Of a stretch of 9,733 bases of DNA, positions 6,601 through 9,733 are shown in pieces. The stretch spans positions 1-9,733 of the forward strand of contig WFMY01000196.1 in assembly GCA_015488855.1 (NCBI GenBank), read 5' to 3'. How positions within the stretch are numbered: the first letter of the stretch is position 1; each line of letters starts with the position of its first letter. This stretch comes from Helicobacteraceae bacterium (GTDB lineage Bacteria > Campylobacterota > Campylobacteria > Campylobacterales > Sulfurimonadaceae). The position numbers and the translations under genes are program-made. The notes below the pieces were generated by a model. It ran no database searches and had not been told where the DNA came from. It saw only the letters and a list, made by a program, of their open reading frames with translations.

Positions 6601-7812
6601 ATGAAATTTTTTATCAGTTTTTTTATCTTAATAGTGCTTCTAATATTTACCATCTCAAAGTTACTTCCCGCTAAAGAGAAACCCACATATACTGATGATG
6701 CTCTTCGTCAAGCAGCTCTTTCAAGAAATATGTCAGCAACTCCAGCTACTTATAGTGAACTTTTAAAGCTTGTTGACACTCCAGAAAATAGACTTTTTAA
6801 AGAGAAGATAGACTTAGGTAAAGATCTCTACTTTGATACTATCTTGTCGCACGACAAAAAGATAAGCTGTGCAACCTGCCATGTTTTGAGTAAAAATCAA
6901 AAAGATAAAAGCTTATTCCTCAAAGCACTTACAAACAAAACTAACGATAAAACTGACTGTGTCGTATGCCATCTTTCTGATGAGAGCGGTGTTGATAGGT
7001 TTGAGCACTCTGTTGGCTACAATGGAGTTTCAAACCCACATCTGCTCAATACACTCACCGTACTCAATGCTGGTTTGGCAAAATTTAATACTTGGGATGG
7101 GCATATCAAAGGGATAGAGCATCAGGTAGGAGCTTCTATCACAGACCCTTCGCAGATGTATCTCTCTAAAGATGAAGCTGTAAAAAGGCTCAAACAAGAT
7201 GAAGAGTATCTCAAAAAATTTCAATTTGTCTTTGGTGAAGTTAATTTTACAAACATCCAAAAAGCAATAGCAGCGTATCTAAAAACACTTGTAACTAGAG
7301 GGGCATATGATAGGTTTTTAGATGGCGATAACAATGCTATCAATGCTCAAGCAAAAAAAGGGCTAACTCACTTTTTAAACTTTGGTTGTAAAGGTTGTCA
7401 TACTGGTGTCACTGTTGGGGGACAAAGCATACAAAAGTTTCCACTTCGAGACTATAACAGTGTTATTAATGTTACTAACTCTTTTAATGAGATTCAAAAA
7501 GCTCGAGAGGTGAGTGACTTCGACTTCAATGCAAAAATGTATCACCCTTTTCCATTTCCAAACAAAGGTGGCTTTATGGGAAAAGACGGAGATCGACTTT
7601 TTCGCGTACCAATGTTGCGTAATGTCACAAAAACTTCGCCCTACTTTCACAATGGTGGCATAGCGAAACTTCGCGAAGCTGTATTTCTCATGGGAAAACA
7701 TCAACTTGGGATGCACTTTACAAACAAACAGATAGATGAGATAGTAGAGTTTCTCAAAACCCTTGAGGGTGAGATAGTTGATTACAATATAACAAACAAG
7801 GATGCACTATGA
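6601..7812 (+). CDS. Cytochrome c peroxidase (BCCP/MauG) family protein with three heme motifs
   Basis: This 403-residue protein belongs to the bacterial diheme peroxidase family, which reduces H2O2 to water in the periplasm with electrons from the respiratory chain. Residues 4-22 are strongly hydrophobic with no obvious cleavage site, suggesting an N-terminal membrane anchor. The family framework is clear: LGKDLYFD (72-79), first heme site CATCH (90-94), the bridging Trp in TWDG (165), second-domain heme site CKGCH (263-267), RVPMLRNVTKTSPYFHNG (335-352), and VFLMGKHQLG (361-370) with the likely axial Met364. Two things are odd. A third site, CVVCH (120-124), sits in an insertion of about 30 residues directly after the first heme. 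In the motif equivalent to QAxGPxxxPxEM, the sequence is HQVGASITDPSQM, so the catalytic Gln (175) is kept but the catalytic Glu is Gln185. The stop overlaps the next start by four bases (ATGA). Family placement is secure, but peroxidase activity is not. Confidence 0.92.
   Translation: MKFFISFFILIVLLIFTISKLLPAKEKPTYTDDALRQAALSRNMSATPATYSELLKLVDTPENRLFKEKIDLGKDLYFDTILSHDKKISCATCHVLSKNQKDKSLFLKALTNKTNDKTDCVVCHLSDESGVDRFEHSVGYNGVSNPHLLNTLTVLNAGLAKFNTWDGHIKGIEHQVGASITDPSQMYLSKDEAVKRLKQDEEYLKKFQFVFGEVNFTNIQKAIAAYLKTLVTRGAYDRFLDGDNNAINAQAKKGLTHFLNFGCKGCHTGVTVGGQSIQKFPLRDYNSVINVTNSFNEIQKAREVSDFDFNAKMYHPFPFPNKGGFMGKDGDRLFRVPMLRNVTKTSPYFHNGGIAKLREAVFLMGKHQLGMHFTNKQIDEIVEFLKTLEGEIVDYNITNKDAL
7798..7802 (+). 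promoter_or_regulatory. Ribosome binding site for the pentaheme cytochrome gene
   Basis: AAGGA lies six bases before ATG 7809, inside the end of the peroxidase gene. It supports the overlapping start and translational coupling. Confidence 0.65.
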
Positions 7813-9635
7813 AAAATGTATATATGAAAATTCTTATACTCTTTATGTTTATCAGTGGCATTTTTCAATGGAGTATTTTCAACATCGAGTGGGAGTATTT
7901 TAGAATGATTCAAGCAGTCCATATAGTGAGTTCAGCTTTTATAGCTATCTTTTTACTTATCCCTTATGTCAACAAACATACCTACGAATACATGATTGTA
8001 AGAAAGACAAAAAGTGCAAGTGGTATCCTTCTTGGTCTCTTACTCCTTCTTATCATTTTGAGTGGTTTTTACCTCTTTTTTGTTGGAAATCGTGGTGGAG
8101 ATAGTTTAGGAGGTTTGTCCTTTTACCTGCATCTTTATGGTTCATTTGTTCTTTTAGGTTTTCTTTTTATCCATGCAAAAAAACGCCTAGCTTTACAAAC
8201 AAAACCTCTTGTTATAGTTATCACAACTCTCTGTTTAACCTATCCTAGTGCATCATATAGCAAAAGCACTGAAAAGCTCACTAATATTCAGTTAGAAAAC
8301 GGTGTTAGTAGATATCATAATGAAGACTGGACCTCCTCCGCAAAATGCAAATCTTGCCATCCAAAGATATTTGCACAATGGGCTGACTCAAACCATAGGC
8401 ATCTCACAGCAACGAACCCTTACTATATGGTGATGGAGAACTTAGCTGGAGCAGATAAAGGGGATGAGTTCCGTCAATGGTGCATGGGATGCCATAACCC
8501 AAGTGCAGTCACAACTAAGCAAAAAAGAACTACACATCAGATGGCAGTAAACTCTATGCCTAATGTTCTTTTTGAAAGTGGCGGAAAAGATCTTGTAAAA
8601 GAGCTACAGACCCATGGTAACTCAAGACTTGAACAAGGGGTTTCATGTATCACTTGTCACCGTATCAAGAAAGTAGCGTCAAAAGGAAATAGCTCCTATA
8701 CTCTAGATATCACCAATAGAGAAGAGTATCTGTTTGAAGGTTCTACCTCAGGGTTCAAACATTGGCTCAGTGAGAAGTTTATCAATGCAAATCCGAAGAT
8801 GCACAAGGCAAGTTACTCAAAAGATATCTACAAAAAAAGTGCCTACTGTGCATCATGTCATGATGAGTTTTTACCAGATGATTCCAAAAGAGCTATCGTT
8901 TCCACATTTAAAGAGTGGGAAAAATCTCCTTTTAACAATCCAAAAGAGCCTAGTAAACATAAAGATTGCATTGACTGTCACATGACAAACCTAGAAAATG
9001 GAAAGTTCGCACCACTCGCTGGAACTTCTACAGAGGGTGGGACACTAAAAAAAGATATCAAAGTACACTATTTTGCAGGGTCAAACTACTTTTTATCTGG
9101 GCTTAAAAGTAAAAAACATGAAGAACAAACGCTCCAACTCCTCCGCACCTCAGCAGAGATAGATGCGAGCATCAAAGATGGTAAAATTTACGCTGGTGTT
9201 AAAAATGTCGGTGCAGGGCATCACTTACCAACTGGTGTTTCAGACTTTAGAGAGCTTTGGTTAGACATTACCCTCAAAGATAGAGATTCTAAGATTGTCT
9301 TTAGTAGTGGCAAACTCAAAAAAGATGGTAACTTAGATAAAGATGCACGACCTTTTATGAAAGTATTTGGAGATGAGCAGGGCAAACCCGTTGGGCTTCT
9401 TTTTTGGCGTTATAAAAAACTACTGAGTGACACGAGGATACCAGCGGGAGAGAGACGCGAAGAGGTCTATACTATACCTAATGCAAAAGATTTAAAATAT
9501 CCTCTAACTCTTGAGATAAAACTCAATTTTAGAATCTATCCTCAGTGGGTTACAGATGCAGTGCAGAGGGCTTTTCCTCAGCTACCTAGTCCACCAGTAA
9601 TCATACTTAAAGAGCTAAAAAAACTGCTAAAATAA
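7809..9635 (+). CDS. Membrane-anchored pentaheme cytochrome c, five-helix membrane module fused to multiheme domain
   Basis: This 608-residue protein joins two parts. Residues 1-147 contain five hydrophobic helices (about 6-24, 33-53, 70-91, 105-122, 132-147). Basic loops (55-68 and 122-132) on the inner side give an N-in, C-out topology. His38 and His108 fall near the outer ends of helices 2 and 4 and could hold a b-type heme, as in small quinol-linked cytochromes b; this is inference. Residues ~170-400 carry five c-type heme motifs: CKSCH (180), CMGCH (225), CITCH (280), CASCH (347) and CIDCH (387), resembling cytochrome c554-type multiheme proteins. The C-terminal ~150 residues include VGAGHHLPTG (467-476), a motif I associate with beta-rich tails of other multiheme cytochromes. 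The fifth helix with PSASYS (~146-151) looks like a signal peptide, suggesting a fusion. The gene starts within the last codons of the peroxidase gene, so it is probably that protein's electron donor or membrane partner. Confidence 0.9.
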   Translation: MKNVYMKILILFMFISGIFQWSIFNIEWEYFRMIQAVHIVSSAFIAIFLLIPYVNKHTYEYMIVRKTKSASGILLGLLLLLIILSGFYLFFVGNRGGDSLGGLSFYLHLYGSFVLLGFLFIHAKKRLALQTKPLVIVITTLCLTYPSASYSKSTEKLTNIQLENGVSRYHNEDWTSSAKCKSCHPKIFAQWADSNHRHLTATNPYYMVMENLAGADKGDEFRQWCMGCHNPSAVTTKQKRTTHQMAVNSMPNVLFESGGKDLVKELQTHGNSRLEQGVSCITCHRIKKVASKGNSSYTLDITNREEYLFEGSTSGFKHWLSEKFINANPKMHKASYSKDIYKKSAYCASCHDEFLPDDSKRAIVSTFKEWEKSPFNNPKEPSKHKDCIDCHMTNLENGKFAPLAGTSTEGGTLKKDIKVHYFAGSNYFLSGLKSKKHEEQTLQLLRTSAEIDASIKDGKIYAGVKNVGAGHHLPTGVSDFRELWLDITLKDRDSKIVFSSGKLKKDGNLDKDARPFMKVFGDEQGKPVGLLFWRYKKLLSDTRIPAGERREEVYTIPNAKDLKYPLTLEIKLNFRIYPQWVTDAVQRAFPQLPSPPVIILKELKKLLK

Positions 9636-9655
9636 TAAATAAAAATTATGCAAGA

Positions 9656-9694
9656 GGTACAAGTAAGAGAGTATATTTTTTCTTAGCTTGCACC
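9656..9694. terminator. Imperfect hairpin between convergent gene ends
   Basis: GGT-A-CAAG-TAAGA (9656-9668) pairs with TCTTA-G-CTTG-C-ACC (9681-9694), giving 12 base pairs interrupted by one mismatch and one bulge around a 12-base AT-rich loop. It lies 20 bases after the cytochrome stop and overlaps the stop of the probable - strand gene. Short T-rich runs follow in both directions. A bidirectional terminator is plausible but the stem is not GC-rich. Confidence 0.4.
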
Positions 9695-9733
9695 CTTTTC
9701 ATCTCCAAGTTTAGAAATCTTCAACACCTTTTC
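9683..9733 (-). CDS. Possible 3' end of a gene entering from the right edge
   Basis: Read on the - strand, one frame is open from the window edge for 16 codons and ends at TAA (9683-9685), while the other two frames stop quickly. The encoded tail ends in KISKLGDEKGAS. A hairpin overlapping its stop and the convergent arrangement support a real gene end. The fragment is too short to identify. Confidence 0.4.
   Translation of the reverse strand, partial: EKVLKISKLGDEKGAS

Noticed and set aside
7375..7716. 113-codon open frame on the - strand inside the peroxidase gene
   Set aside because: It is antisense to conserved heme and axial-ligand motifs and has no ribosome site or known domain.
8734..8985. 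83-codon second + strand frame inside the cytochrome gene
   Set aside because: It lies out of frame within the region encoding the CASCH and CIDCH heme sites. The composition is consistent with a frame shadow.

Overview
The window looks like a piece of a Campylobacterota chromosome (Sulfurimonas/Arcobacter-like). The reasons are the low GC content, the tight same-strand gene packing, extended -10 promoter boxes of the TGnTATAAT kind, the style of the histidine kinase, and an abundance of c-type cytochromes. This assignment is inference from sequence character only. All confident genes read on the + strand, apart from a possible gene tail entering from the right edge on the - strand. I see no tRNA, rRNA, CRISPR array, insertion sequence or attachment site, and no gene-free stretch longer than about 110 bases.

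Layout. (1) 1-873: the C-terminal 290 residues of a membrane sensor histidine kinase, cut by the left edge. (2) 919-2502: RecJ, the single-strand-specific 5'-3' DNA exonuclease. (3) 2547-4709: a 720-residue cytoplasmic protein that I do not recognise by name. It has an N-terminal WD40-like propeller followed by a helical solenoid with a 42-residue period that runs about nine times in constant register. (4) 4753-5571 and 5571-6491: a short-chain dehydrogenase/reductase and an AraC/PchR-type regulator. Their stop and start codons overlap by one base, they sit behind their own extended -10 promoter, and the regulator is visibly more AT-rich than its surroundings. (5) 6601-7812 and 7809-9635: a membrane-anchored cytochrome c peroxidase-family protein with three CxxCH motifs, overlapping by four bases with a 608-residue protein that joins a five-helix membrane module to a pentaheme cytochrome c domain. 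A sigma70-like promoter with a run of nine T in its spacer precedes this pair. (6) 9656-9694: an imperfect hairpin between the cytochrome gene and the end of a probable - strand gene.

How the genes may work together. The last two genes are almost certainly co-translated. They look like an envelope electron-transfer module in which the multiheme protein could take electrons from the quinone pool and pass them to the peroxidase-like partner. Two features make that partner unusual: an extra heme site inserted beside the first heme, and a Gln where the family normally has its catalytic Glu. The SDR/AraC pair is a self-contained cassette whose substrate cannot be read from sequence. The recJ and propeller-solenoid genes are only 44 bases apart and probably share a transcript.

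The items I rate most worth follow-up are the 42-residue solenoid protein and the atypical peroxidase/pentaheme cytochrome pair.
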